Shown here one piece after another: positions 47,669 through 57,172 of a DNA stretch of 64,000 nucleotides (position 1 is its first letter; each line of letters opens with the position of its first letter). Origin of the DNA: Burkholderiaceae bacterium (GTDB lineage Bacteria > Pseudomonadota > Gammaproteobacteria > Burkholderiales > Burkholderiaceae_D); assembly GCA_030158675.1 (NCBI GenBank), contig JAOASL010000048.1, positions 1 through 64,000 on the forward strand. The letters run 5' to 3'. The position numbers were made by a program, and so were the translations under genes. Below the pieces are notes generated by a model. That model saw nothing but the letters and a program-made list of their open reading frames with translations, was not told the DNA's origin and searched no databases.

Positions 47669-48468
47669 TGGAGAACATGAACCCCCACGGCCGCCAGATC
47701 GGCGATGTCATCCTCGACCTGCGCAACATCTCGCTGTCGTTCGGCGGCGTGAAGGCGCTGACCGATATCTCCTTTGATGTGCGCGAGCATGAAATCCGCG
47801 CCATTATCGGACCCAACGGCGCCGGCAAGAGCTCGATGCTGAACGTGATCAATGGGGTCTACCGGCCGCAGCAGGGCGAGATCATTTACCGCGGCCAGCA
47901 CCGGCGCGACATGAACACCCACATCGCGGCCAAGAGCGGCATCGCGCGCACCTTCCAGAACATCGCTTTGTTCAAGGGCATGACGGTGCTGGACAACATC
48001 ATGACGGGGCGCAACCTGAAAATGCGCTCGAACTTCCTGCTGCAGGCGCTGTATGCGGGACCGGCACAGCGCGAAGAAATGGCGCACCGCGTGAAGGTCG
48101 AGGAAGTGATCGACTTCCTTGAGATTCAGCATATCCGCAAGACGCCGGTCGGCCGCCTGCCGTACGGTCTGCAAAAGCGTGTCGAGCTCGGCCGCGCGCT
48201 GGCCGCCGAGCCGCAGATCCTGCTGCTCGACGAGCCGATGGCGGGTATGAACGTCGAAGAGAAGCAGGACATGTGCCGTTTCATCCTCGATGTGAACGAC
48301 CAGTTCGGCACGACCATCGTGCTGATCGAGCATGACATGGGCGTGGTGATGGACATCTCGGACCGCGTGGTGGTGCTCGACTACGGCAAGAAGATCGGCG
48401 ACGGCACACCGGACGCGGTGCGGAACAACCAGGACGTGATCAACGCCTATCTCGGCGTTGCCCATTGA
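47665..48468 (+). CDS. livG: Branched-chain amino acid-type ABC transporter ATPase LivG
   Basis: 267 residues with Walker A IIGPNGAGKSSMLNVINGVY, Walker B ILLLDEPMAGMN and H-loop LIEHDMGVVMD; the signature is LPYGLQKRVELGRAL, the usual LivG form. It powers import by the HAAT-type permeases LivH and LivM encoded next. The start overlaps the acyl-CoA synthetase stop. Confidence 0.93.
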   Translation: MMENMNPHGRQIGDVILDLRNISLSFGGVKALTDISFDVREHEIRAIIGPNGAGKSSMLNVINGVYRPQQGEIIYRGQHRRDMNTHIAAKSGIARTFQNIALFKGMTVLDNIMTGRNLKMRSNFLLQALYAGPAQREEMAHRVKVEEVIDFLEIQHIRKTPVGRLPYGLQKRVELGRALAAEPQILLLDEPMAGMNVEEKQDMCRFILDVNDQFGTTIVLIEHDMGVVMDISDRVVVLDYGKKIGDGTPDAVRNNQDVINAYLGVAH

Positions 48469-48481
48469 GGCGCTCGACAAG

Positions 48482-49381
48482 ATGAACCTGAATTTTTTCT
48501 TCGAAGTCCTGATCGGCGGCCTGCTGTCCGGCGTGATGTATGCGCTGGTTGCGCTCGGCTTCGTGCTGATCTACAAGGCGTCCGGCGTGTTCAACTTCGC
48601 GCAGGGCGCGATGCTGTTCTTCGCGGCGCTGACCTGCGTGTCACTGGCCGACTTCGGCTGGCCGATGTGGCTTGCGATCGCGGCCACCATCGTCATCATG
48701 TACGCATTGGGCCTGGCGATCGAGCGCGTGGTGCTGCGGCCGCTGGTGAACCAGCCGGAGATCTCGCTGTTCATGGCGACCATTGGCCTGACCTTCTTCA
48801 TCGAAGGCATGGCGCAGCTGCTGTGGGGCTCGGATGTCAAGCGTCTCGATCTCGGCATCGAAGACGTGCCGCTGGAGTCGCTGCTGGAGCACTTCAACAT
48901 CATGATCTCGAAATTCGAGCTGATCGCCGCAGGTATTTGCGCCTTGCTGGTCACCGGGCTGGCGCTGTTCTTCTCGCGCACCAAGGTCGGTCGCGCGCTG
49001 CGCGCAGTGGCCGACGATCACCAGGCGGCGCTGGCGGTCGGCATTCCGCTGCAGCAGATCTGGGGCATCGTCTGGGGGGTGGCCGGCTTCGTTGCAATGG
49101 TCGCCGGTCTGTTGTGGGGCGCACGCAATGGCGTGCAGTTCTCACTGACCTTCGTCGCGCTGAAGGCCTTGCCGGTGCTGATTCTCGGCGGCTTTACGTC
49201 CGTGCCGGGCGCCATCGTCGGTGGGCTGATCATCGGCGCGTCGGAAAAGCTGGCCGAGGTCTACCTCGGCCCCTTTGTCGGCGGCGGCATCGAGGGCTGG
49301 TTCCCTTATGTGCTGGCGCTGCTGTTCCTGCTGGTGCGGCCCGAGGGGCTGTTCGGCGAAAAGATCATCCGGAGGATCTGA
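48482..49381 (+). CDS. livH: HAAT-type ABC transporter permease LivH
   Basis: 299 residues with about eight hydrophobic helices. It starts MNLNFFFEVLIGGLLSGVMY and contains KASGVFNFAQGAMLFFAALT (the LivH core NFAQG) and the coupling region GRALRAVADDHQAALAVGIP. Inner-membrane pore subunit working with LivM. It is 13 bases downstream of livG. Confidence 0.93.
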   Translation: MNLNFFFEVLIGGLLSGVMYALVALGFVLIYKASGVFNFAQGAMLFFAALTCVSLADFGWPMWLAIAATIVIMYALGLAIERVVLRPLVNQPEISLFMATIGLTFFIEGMAQLLWGSDVKRLDLGIEDVPLESLLEHFNIMISKFELIAAGICALLVTGLALFFSRTKVGRALRAVADDHQAALAVGIPLQQIWGIVWGVAGFVAMVAGLLWGARNGVQFSLTFVALKALPVLILGGFTSVPGAIVGGLIIGASEKLAEVYLGPFVGGGIEGWFPYVLALLFLLVRPEGLFGEKIIRRI

Positions 49382-49384
49382 CCG

Positions 49385-50443
49385 ATGCTGTACCGTGAAG
49401 CCGGACAATTCAAGTCCACCTATGCCTCCGACGGCCAGATCTTCCCGATCCGGCAGGACCGTATCGGGCTCGCACTGCTGCTGGTGATCGCCTTCGTCGT
49501 GGTGCCGTTCGTCGCCTCGCCGTATTTTTTCTCGGCGATCCTGATTCCCTTCCTGATCTTCGCGCTGGCCGCGATCGGCCTGAACATCCTGACCGGCTAC
49601 GCCGGCCAGCTGTCGCTCGGCTCGGCCGCGTTCATGGCGGTGGGCGCATTCGCGTCGTACAACTTCATGCTGCGTGTGCCGGGCATGCCGATTCTGGCCG
49701 CATTCGCGCTCGGCGGCATCTGCGCGGCCGCCGTCGGCATCGTGTTTGGCCTGCCGTCGCTGCGCGTGCGCGGCTTTTATCTGGCCGCCTCGACGCTGGC
49801 CACGCAGTTCTTCGTCGTCTGGGCGCTGACCAAGGTGCGCTGGTTCACGAACTTCAGCTCGTCCGGCGTGATCACCGCGCAGCAGATCGAGATTCTCGGC
49901 TATCAGTTCGAGACGCCCGCCGCCAAATATCTGCTGGTGCTGGGCATCGTCTGCGTGCTGGCGCTGGCGGCGAAAAATCTGGTGCGCTCCAACATTGGCC
50001 GCTGCTGGATGGCCGTGCGCGACATGGACGTGGCTGCCGAAGTGATCGGCATCCGCCTGATGCACACCAAGTTGCTCGCATTCGCGGTCAGCTCGTTCTA
50101 CTGCGGCGTGGCCGGCGCGCTGTATGCGTATGCTTACTTAGGCACGGTGGAGCCGGAAGCGTACAGCCTGGATCTGTCATTCCGCATCCTGTTCATGGTG
50201 ATCATCGGCGGGCTGGGCTCGGTGCTCGGTTCTTTTCTGGGCGCGGCCTTCATCGTGCTGCTGCCGATCGTGCTGAACAACCTGGCCCACTTCGCGCAGA
50301 TCTCCACGGCGGTCGCGTCAAACCTGGAACTGATGGTGTTCGGCGCGCTGATCATCTTCTTCCTGATCGTCGAACCGCACGGCCTGGCGCGCCTGTGGCA
50401 GATCGCGAAGGAAAAACTGCGGCTGTGGCCGTTCCCGCACTGA
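49385..50443 (+). CDS. livM: HAAT-type ABC transporter permease LivM
   Basis: 352 residues; about 60 N-terminal residues precede the first helices. Core segment ALAAIGLNILTGYAGQLSLG and coupling region IGRCWMAVRDMDVAAEVIGI identify LivM, as does FRILFMVIIGGLGSVLGSFL. It lies three bases after livH and 49 bases before the binding-protein gene. Inner membrane. Confidence 0.93.
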   Translation: MLYREAGQFKSTYASDGQIFPIRQDRIGLALLLVIAFVVVPFVASPYFFSAILIPFLIFALAAIGLNILTGYAGQLSLGSAAFMAVGAFASYNFMLRVPGMPILAAFALGGICAAAVGIVFGLPSLRVRGFYLAASTLATQFFVVWALTKVRWFTNFSSSGVITAQQIEILGYQFETPAAKYLLVLGIVCVLALAAKNLVRSNIGRCWMAVRDMDVAAEVIGIRLMHTKLLAFAVSSFYCGVAGALYAYAYLGTVEPEAYSLDLSFRILFMVIIGGLGSVLGSFLGAAFIVLLPIVLNNLAHFAQISTAVASNLELMVFGALIIFFLIVEPHGLARLWQIAKEKLRLWPFPH

Positions 50444-50492
50444 GTCGGGCCGCGCCCACACCGAACATCAAGACAACAACGAGGAGGACGAC

Positions 50493-51794
50493 ATGAAACT
50501 CATCAAATCCATGCTGGTCGGCGCCGCACTGCTGGCGTCGGCAAGCTTCGCCTGGGCCGACGAACAGTATGTGCCGCTGCTGTCCTACCGCGTCGGTCCG
50601 TACGGTTCGAACGGCACGTCATTCTTCGGCGCCATGATCGACTACATGACGCTGGTGAACCAGAAGGGTGGCGTGAACGGCGTCAAACTGAGCTGGGAAG
50701 AATGCGAAACCGAATACAACGCATCGCGCGGCGTTGAATGCTATGAGCGGCTGAAGAGCCGCAACGGCGGCGCGACCATCGTCGAGCCGGTGTCGACCGG
50801 CATCGCCTACGGCATCCTCGACCGCGTCGGCAAAGACAAGATTCCGATGACCACGCTCGGCTATGGCCGCTCGGACGCCGCCAACGGCAAGGTGTTCCCA
50901 TATGTCTTTCCGCTCATCAGCACCTACTGGAACCAGGCCGGCGCGATGGTCGTGCACCTCGGTGAGAAGGCCGGCGGCATGGACAAGCTGAAAGGCAAGA
51001 AGATCGTCCACCTGTACCACGACTCCGCCTATGGCAAGGAGCCGCTGCCGGTGCTGGAAGCCGAAGCCGCGAAGTGGGGTTTTGAGCTGGTCAAGATTCC
51101 GGTGACGCCGCCGGGCAATGAACAACAATCGCAATGGCTGCAGATCCGTCAGGCCAATCCCGACTACGTGATCATGTGGACCTTCGGCGTGATGAGCGCG
51201 GTCGGCCTGAAGACCGCGCAACGCAACGGCTTCCCGCGCGAGAAGATTCTCGGCGTCTGGTGGGCCGGCTCCGAAGAAGACACCGAACCGGCCGGCGAGG
51301 CCGCCAAGGGCTTTTCGGCAATGAGCTTCACCACGCCGGGCGAATTCCCGCTGCTCGACGAGATCCGCACGCAGCTGTACAAGAACGGCAAGGGCAACCT
51401 GAAGGAACTCGATCGTGTCGGCAACGTGATGTACACGCGTGGTCTGGTGTCGGCGGTGCTGATGGTGGAAGCAATGCGCAATGCGCAGGCGAAGTTTGGC
51501 AAGGGCAAGGTGATCAGCGGCGAACAGATGCGCTGGGGCCTGGAGAACCTGAACGTCGATCGTGCGCGTCAGAAGGAGCTCGGTGCAGAAGACATGTTCC
51601 CGCCGGTGAAGACCTCGTGTGACGACCACGAAGGTTCGGGCGCGGTGAAAGTCGTTCAGTGGGATGGCAAGAAGTGGGTAGCGCTATCGAAGAACTGGCT
51701 GACCGGCGACAAGGCGCTGGTGCGCAAGCTGCTGGAGACCTCGTCGGCTGCGTACGCGAAGGAAAAGGGTATTACGCCGGCCTGCATGAAGTAA
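50493..51794 (+). CDS. HAAT-family periplasmic substrate-binding protein
   Basis: 433 residues with a signal peptide (MKLIKSMLVGAALLASASFA, cut near WADEQ) and the type I periplasmic-binding fold: VNQKGGVNGVKLSWEECETE and PVSTGIAYGILDRVGKDKIP. AGGAGGACGAC precedes the ATG. It captures the ligand for LivHM. The family takes branched-chain amino acids, amides, and also fatty or aromatic acids; the two acyl-CoA ligases in the same operon favour a carboxylic acid over an amino acid. Confidence 0.9.
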   Translation: MKLIKSMLVGAALLASASFAWADEQYVPLLSYRVGPYGSNGTSFFGAMIDYMTLVNQKGGVNGVKLSWEECETEYNASRGVECYERLKSRNGGATIVEPVSTGIAYGILDRVGKDKIPMTTLGYGRSDAANGKVFPYVFPLISTYWNQAGAMVVHLGEKAGGMDKLKGKKIVHLYHDSAYGKEPLPVLEAEAAKWGFELVKIPVTPPGNEQQSQWLQIRQANPDYVIMWTFGVMSAVGLKTAQRNGFPREKILGVWWAGSEEDTEPAGEAAKGFSAMSFTTPGEFPLLDEIRTQLYKNGKGNLKELDRVGNVMYTRGLVSAVLMVEAMRNAQAKFGKGKVISGEQMRWGLENLNVDRARQKELGAEDMFPPVKTSCDDHEGSGAVKVVQWDGKKWVALSKNWLTGDKALVRKLLETSSAAYAKEKGITPACMK

Positions 51795-51877
51795 GCCGGG
51801 GCTGCTCCCGCGCATCCCTGGGTCCCGGCGCGTGCCGGGACCCGCGCCGGAAGAACGACCCATTCGACAGAACAAAA

Positions 51878-52684
51878 ATGACTCCATCCATCCTCACCGT
51901 CAACAACATCGAGGTCATCTATGACCACGTGATCCTTGTGCTGAAGGGCGTGTCCATGTCCGTCCCGCGCGGCAAGATCGTCGCGCTGATGGGCGCGAAC
52001 GGCGCCGGCAAGTCAACCACGCTGAAGTCGATCTCGACCCTCTTGCGCGGCGAGCGCGGCGATGTGACCAAAGGCAGCATCGAATTCAACGGCGAGCGCA
52101 TCGACCAGCTGACGCCGAACGAACTGGTACGGCGCGGCCTGTCGCAGGTGATGGAAGGCCGGCATTGCTTCGGTCACCTGACCATCGAAGAAAATCTGCT
52201 GACCGGCGCCTACACGCGCACGCTCGGCCGCGCGGAACTGAAGGCCGAGCTGGAGAAGGTCTATCACTATTTTCCGCGGCTCAAGCAGCGCCGCACATCG
52301 CAGGCCGGCTACACGTCCGGCGGCGAGCAGCAGATGTGCGCGATCGGCCGCGCGCTGATGGCCAGGCCGTCGATGATCCTGCTCGACGAGCCGTCGATGG
52401 GACTGGCGCCGCAGATCGTCGAAGAGATTTTCGGCATCGTGCAGGACCTGAACAAAACCGAGCAGGTGTCTTTCCTGCTGGCCGAACAGAACACCACCAT
52501 CGCACTGCGCTATGCGGACTTCGGCTACATCCTGGAGAACGGCCGCGTCGTGATGGAAGGCGCCGCCAGCGAGCTGGCGACCAACGAAGACGTGAAAGAG
52601 TTTTATCTCGGCGTGTCCGGCGCCGGACGCAAGAGCTTTCGCGACATGAAATTTTACCGCCGCCGCAAGCGCTGGCTGGCCTGA
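51878..52684 (+). CDS. livF: Branched-chain amino acid-type ABC transporter ATPase LivF
   Basis: 268 residues. Walker A is LMGANGAGKSTTLKSI, signature SGGEQQMCAIGRALM, Walker B MILLDEPSMGLAP. LAEQNTTIALRYADFGYILE is the normal LivF H-loop segment. A C-terminal extension of about 25 basic residues (KSFRDMKFYRRRKRWLA) is longer than in E. coli LivF but common in operons of this kind. An 83-bp gap separates it from the binding-protein gene. Confidence 0.92.
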   Translation: MTPSILTVNNIEVIYDHVILVLKGVSMSVPRGKIVALMGANGAGKSTTLKSISTLLRGERGDVTKGSIEFNGERIDQLTPNELVRRGLSQVMEGRHCFGHLTIEENLLTGAYTRTLGRAELKAELEKVYHYFPRLKQRRTSQAGYTSGGEQQMCAIGRALMARPSMILLDEPSMGLAPQIVEEIFGIVQDLNKTEQVSFLLAEQNTTIALRYADFGYILENGRVVMEGAASELATNEDVKEFYLGVSGAGRKSFRDMKFYRRRKRWLA

Positions 52685-52768
52685 GATCTTCGATGGAAGA
52701 CCACTGGCCGGATTGCACCGCCTTGCCAGCCATCTGCCATCGAAGACCCCGCTGATTCCGGAGAAATG

Positions 52769-54022
52769 ATGACCGACCTGTACGACGCTCTCGAATCGCG
52801 CGACCCGTCCGCGCGCGAAAAAGACTTGCTGTCCGCCCTGCCCGCACTGATCGCGCGTGCGCAACAGGCGCCTGGCTGGGCTGCGATCCTGAAGGATGTC
52901 GATCCGCAGCAGGTGAACAACCGCGCCGCGCTCGCGCAGCTGCCGGTCACGCGCAAATCATCGCTGAAGGAATTGCAGAAGGCCGCGCTGCCGTTCGGCG
53001 GCCTGACGACCACGCCGGCGGGCAGGCTGTCGCGTATCTTCATGTCACCGGGCCCGATTTTCGACCCGGAAGGACGTGGCGATGACTGGTGGCGCTATGC
53101 GCGCCCCTTCCATGCGCTGGGCGCGCGCGCCGGCGACCTGATCCAGAACTGTTTCGCCTACCACTTCACGCCGGCCGGCCTGATGGTCGAAGGCGGCGCC
53201 GCGAAGCTCGGCTGTCCGCTGATCCCGGCCGGCATCGGCCAGACCGAAATGCAGGTGCAGGCGATGAGTCTGCTCAGGCCGAAGGTGTACGCCGGCACGC
53301 CGTCGTTCCTGAAGATCATCGTCGAAAAAGCGCAGGAAATGGGCGAGGACATCACCTCGTTGCAGATGGCGCTGGTTGGCGCGGAAGCACTGCCGCCGTC
53401 GCTGCGGCAGTGGCTCAACGACCATGGCGTGCCCTTCGTGCTGCAGACCTACGGCTCGGCCGACATCGGCAACATCGCGTATGAGACGCTCACCGACGGC
53501 AAGGTCAACCCGGGCATGCTGCTCGACGAGACCCTGCTGCTGGAAATCGTGCGGCCCGGCACCGGCGACCCGGTGCCGGAAGGCGAGGTCGGCGAGATCG
53601 TCATCACCTCGTTCAATCCCGACTATCCGCTGGTTCGCTTCGCCACCGGCGACATGTCGGCGGTACTACCCGGCGTGTCAGCCTGCGGCCGCACGAATAC
53701 GCGCATTCGCGGCTGGCTGGGCCGCGCGGACCAGACGACCAAAGTGCGCGCCATGTTTGTCCATCCGTCGCAAGTGGCCGACATCGCACGCCGGCATCCG
53801 GTCATTCGCAAGGCGCGTCTGGTGGTGTCCGGCGAAATGGCGAACGATGAAATGACGCTGCACTGCGAAGTCGCCGATCCGGACGGAGCGCTCATCGAGA
53901 CTGAGGCAATCATCGCGTCGATCCGCGACGTGACCAAACTGCGCGGCAACGTCAAGTTGTCCCCGGTCGGCAGTCTGCCGAATGATGGCAAGGTCATTGA
54001 GGACGCGCGCAGTTATCAGTAG
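52769..54022 (+). CDS. PaaK-like AMP-dependent acyl-CoA ligase
   Basis: 417 residues, in the style of phenylacetate-CoA ligases: VYAGTPSFLKIIVEKAQEMG, LVGAEALPPSLRQW, LQTYGSADIGNIAYE and PDYPLVRFATGDMSAVLPG. The P-loop normally SSGTTGKP is replaced by MSPGPIFDPEG, which is usual in this subfamily. GGAG sits six bases before ATG 52769. It closes the HAAT operon, opposite in end to the other acyl-CoA synthetase, so the operon probably imports and activates one or more organic acids, perhaps aromatic. Confidence 0.85.
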   Translation: MTDLYDALESRDPSAREKDLLSALPALIARAQQAPGWAAILKDVDPQQVNNRAALAQLPVTRKSSLKELQKAALPFGGLTTTPAGRLSRIFMSPGPIFDPEGRGDDWWRYARPFHALGARAGDLIQNCFAYHFTPAGLMVEGGAAKLGCPLIPAGIGQTEMQVQAMSLLRPKVYAGTPSFLKIIVEKAQEMGEDITSLQMALVGAEALPPSLRQWLNDHGVPFVLQTYGSADIGNIAYETLTDGKVNPGMLLDETLLLEIVRPGTGDPVPEGEVGEIVITSFNPDYPLVRFATGDMSAVLPGVSACGRTNTRIRGWLGRADQTTKVRAMFVHPSQVADIARRHPVIRKARLVVSGEMANDEMTLHCEVADPDGALIETEAIIASIRDVTKLRGNVKLSPVGSLPNDGKVIEDARSYQ

Positions 54023-54138
54023 ACATTCGATCGCCGCACAGAATTCTGGCAGCTGTTGAGAATGTTCAAGCATCGTCCGTAAGCCGAAACGATCGCCACG
54101 CCCACCCACCTTGGGCGTCACCCGACCGTACGGCCTAC

Positions 54139-55728
54139 ATGAAAGGACTCACGATGCTTGGACATGTCACCCGCAATCGCCCCCTGCAAACAGCGCGCAC
54201 TGCCGGCCAAAGCGCACTTCGTTCGTCAATCACTCCGCGCCTGCGGCAACGACCGCCGACAGCCTTGCCGTCGGGCTGGTGCGCACAAGCACGCGCCGGT
54301 TATTACTTTGACGCGACCTGGCACACCGCGCAGACGCTGCGGCGGCTGATGCGTGCGAATCTGACCGGCAGCGAACTGGGATTACGCCCGCCGCCCGAAC
54401 TGCTTTCGCAGGCGATACAGGCGCTACTGTATTCAATCCGTCCCGGCATGGTCGATGACCAGGAGAGCCAGAGCTGCTTCAACCAACTGTTGCGCGCCCA
54501 CCTGAGCGGGCTCGAACCGGCCGAGATCGCGCAGCTGGGCGAACTGCTGAAAGATCAGCGCTTCGACTGTGCCGTGGCCGAGACGGTCATCGACGATCCG
54601 ATGATCCTGAAATTCGGCTTTGCGAACGGCCCGCCGCACCAGCGCATGCGCACGCTGATGTCCACGAAGGATTTGCACGACGCATTAGATGAGGTACGAC
54701 AGGCCGCCACCATCGAAGCCGCCGGCATGGCCGTGCGGCGGCTGTCGCCGGCACAGGCAGCCGAGGCACGCGATGCGCTCGCGTCGCTGGCAACCCGCCA
54801 CACCGGCGCCGACCTTACCCTGGAAGCGCTGGCGGAAGCCGCAGCCAGCCTGGTGCCCATTCTCGGACGACAATCGGCCCCGGTGACGGCGGTCACCGCC
54901 AGCAACTTGCCGCCGGCCAGCTATGTCGACTGGCAAGAGGATCGCCTGATCGTCGATGCGCAGACCTTCACCGTATTGCGCGAGACCGGCGACCGTGACT
55001 TGTACGCCTGCCTGATGCGCGACATGCTTGAGCTGCTGCTCGCACACCGGCGCTATGGCGCCGGCACGGCGCTACTGACGCTGTCGCCATTAAAACGCGC
55101 GCTGCTGTTTCAGGAAGTCGAACAGGTGCTGTCGTTGCCGCCGACGCTTGCCGATCGCACGGCATCCGCGCGCGCCGCGGCCATCCTGACGCGCAGCCAT
55201 ACATTCGGCAGCGTGCAAATCTGCCCGACCGCCGGCGTACAGCTCGGTCATGCGTGGATCGCGCCGACGCTGTCGCTGATTCCGAACCGCAAGCAGAACG
55301 GGCGCGACATCGGCACCCGCTTCATGCGCTCCGGTTTTCGGCTCGAGCCCACGCACTGCACGATCAACGAATGGGGCTTGCAGTGGTTGAATGCAAAGGA
55401 AAACGAAGAGCTGTATCCGGCCGATTTCTCATGGCAGCTGCGCGTGCCGGCGGAACGCTCAAGGCTGCAGCAGGCGGCGACCGAGATCATGCAGGAATGG
55501 CAGCGCGAGGCACTGCCCTACCGCTTTGCCGGTACCGCGCCCGGCATGCCGGCCACGGGCTGTCGCGTCACGGTCTGGCATTCGGTGCAGCGCGCACTGG
55601 ATGACGATACACGCGGGCTGTTCGAGCATTTCGTGCGCGGACTGCCCGCACCGGAATCGCCGACCGAACTTGCGCTGCGGCTCGAGCAGTTCATGGATTG
55701 GCTCACGGCGCTGGCTGCACAGTCCTGA
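54139..55728 (+). CDS. Unrecognised 529-aa protein
   Basis: No known domain recognised. The first about 50 residues are rich in Arg, Thr, Ser, Pro and Gln and nearly free of acidic residues (MLGHVTRNRPLQTARTAGQS), then a helical body with QIAQLGELLKDQRFDCAVAE-like segments and a C-terminal region including CRVTVWHSVQRALDDDTRGL. No signal peptide or membrane helix. The N-terminal composition would fit a type III secreted protein, but no hrp box was found in the 116 bases upstream. ATG 54139 or ATG 54154 could be the start. Two conserved-looking regions, 160-200 and 360-500, suggest a real family. Confidence 0.65.
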   Translation: MKGLTMLGHVTRNRPLQTARTAGQSALRSSITPRLRQRPPTALPSGWCAQARAGYYFDATWHTAQTLRRLMRANLTGSELGLRPPPELLSQAIQALLYSIRPGMVDDQESQSCFNQLLRAHLSGLEPAEIAQLGELLKDQRFDCAVAETVIDDPMILKFGFANGPPHQRMRTLMSTKDLHDALDEVRQAATIEAAGMAVRRLSPAQAAEARDALASLATRHTGADLTLEALAEAAASLVPILGRQSAPVTAVTASNLPPASYVDWQEDRLIVDAQTFTVLRETGDRDLYACLMRDMLELLLAHRRYGAGTALLTLSPLKRALLFQEVEQVLSLPPTLADRTASARAAAILTRSHTFGSVQICPTAGVQLGHAWIAPTLSLIPNRKQNGRDIGTRFMRSGFRLEPTHCTINEWGLQWLNAKENEELYPADFSWQLRVPAERSRLQQAATEIMQEWQREALPYRFAGTAPGMPATGCRVTVWHSVQRALDDDTRGLFEHFVRGLPAPESPTELALRLEQFMDWLTALAAQS

Positions 55729-55775
55729 CGGGCTGACCTATATAATCGGGCAAAATAAATTATCGGAGACTTCGC

Positions 55776-56747
55776 ATGGCATTGCCCGCCGTCCTGCAGC
55801 AACTCAGCCTTCCCGTCATCGCATCCCCCATGTTCATCGCCAGTGGTCCGGAGCTGGTGACGGAGCAATGCAAGGCCGGTATCGTGGGTTCTTTCCCGGC
55901 GTTGAATGCCCGGCCCGCGGAGATGCTCGACCAGTGGCTGACTGAGATACAGCAGTCGCTGGCGGCTCACCGCGCGGCTCATCCGGACGCCATCATCGGT
56001 CCGATTGCGGTGAACCAGATCGTGCACCAGTCGAATGACCGCCTCGCGCACGATGTCGAGGTCTGCGTGAAGCACCAGATCCCGATCATCATCTCGTCGC
56101 TGCGTTCGCCGCCGAAAGACATGCTGGATGCGGTACACAGCTACGGTGGCATCGTGCTGCATGATGTGATCTCGATCCGCCATGCGCAGAAGGCGCTCGA
56201 GGCCGGCGTCGACGGGCTGATCCTGGTGGCGACCGGCGCAGGCGGCCATGCGGGCGGCCTGTCGCCGTTCGCACTGGTCGGCGAAGTGCGCAAATTCTTC
56301 GACGGTCCGATCGCGTTGTCCGGCTCGATTGCGACCGGCGATGCGGTCCTCGCCGCGCAGGCCATGGGCGCGGACTTCGCGTACATTGGCTCGCGCTGGC
56401 TGGCGACGCAGGAAGCCAACACGAGCGAGGGCTACCGGCAGGCCATCGTCGAATCCAGCGCGGCCGACATCGTCTACACCAACCTGTTCACCGGCGTGCA
56501 CGGCAACTACCTGAAGAAATCCATCGTCAACGCCGGCCTCGATCCGGACAATCTGCCGCAGGCAGACAAGACAACAATGAATTTCTCCACCAGCAGCGGC
56601 GCGAAGGCCTGGCGCGATATCTGGGGTGCCGGCCAGGGTGTCGGACTGATGGAGGATGTGCCGACGGTCGCCGAGTTGGTCGAGCGACTCAAGCGCGAAT
56701 ATCAGGCGGCGTGTGCGCGCGTGATGGCCGCCGGCTACCCGAAATAA
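55776..56747 (+). CDS. Nitronate monooxygenase (2-nitropropane dioxygenase family)
   Basis: 323 residues, TIM-barrel flavoprotein. Motifs: PVIASPMFIASGPELVTEQC, GSFPALNARPAEMLDQWL, VATGAGGHAGGLSPFALVGE and GADFAYIGSRWLATQEANTS. With FMN and oxygen it converts alkyl nitronates to carbonyl compounds and nitrite; many members have other roles such as enoyl reduction. GGAGA precedes the ATG. Cytoplasmic. No operon partner evident; the DUF1330 gene follows 74 bases later. Confidence 0.9.
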   Translation: MALPAVLQQLSLPVIASPMFIASGPELVTEQCKAGIVGSFPALNARPAEMLDQWLTEIQQSLAAHRAAHPDAIIGPIAVNQIVHQSNDRLAHDVEVCVKHQIPIIISSLRSPPKDMLDAVHSYGGIVLHDVISIRHAQKALEAGVDGLILVATGAGGHAGGLSPFALVGEVRKFFDGPIALSGSIATGDAVLAAQAMGADFAYIGSRWLATQEANTSEGYRQAIVESSAADIVYTNLFTGVHGNYLKKSIVNAGLDPDNLPQADKTTMNFSTSSGAKAWRDIWGAGQGVGLMEDVPTVAELVERLKREYQAACARVMAAGYPK

Positions 56748-56821
56748 ACGTCCTGCACACAGCCACGCTGATCACATGGCGCCGGCGGCGTGCAGGCAGA
56801 GACACTGAACACCGACAAACC

Positions 56822-57127
56822 ATGAAAAAAGCCTATGTAGTGGCCGAAGTGGCCATCGACGATGTCGAGAATTACGCGCAGCAGTACAGCAAATACACGC
56901 TGCCGACCTTCGAACCCTACGGGGGTCGCGTGCTGACGCGCGGCGGCCTGCGTGAGCAGCTGGAAGGCGAGGACGAGCAGCACCATGCCGGATTGCGCAC
57001 GGTGATCGTGGAATTTCCGTCGCTGCAGCAGGCGCGTGACTGGTATAACTCTGACGCCTATACGCGACTGCGCGAGATCCGGCAGCAGTATTCGACCGGG
57101 CGCTTTTTCATCATCGAAGGCGCATAG
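56822..57127 (+). CDS. DUF1330 protein
   Basis: 101 residues with the ferredoxin-like alpha/beta dimer fold of the DUF1330 group: KKAYVVAEVAIDDVENYAQQ, EPYGGRVLTRGG, TVIVEFPSLQQARDWYNSDA and RFFIIEGA. No catalytic role is established for the family. ATG 56822 follows a purine-poor leader; the frame extends upstream but without a good start. Confidence 0.85.
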   Translation: MKKAYVVAEVAIDDVENYAQQYSKYTLPTFEPYGGRVLTRGGLREQLEGEDEQHHAGLRTVIVEFPSLQQARDWYNSDAYTRLREIRQQYSTGRFFIIEGA

Positions 57128-57172
57128 CGCCATTGCGCGCCACGCCGTTTTTCTCCGGGACTGGACAATGCC

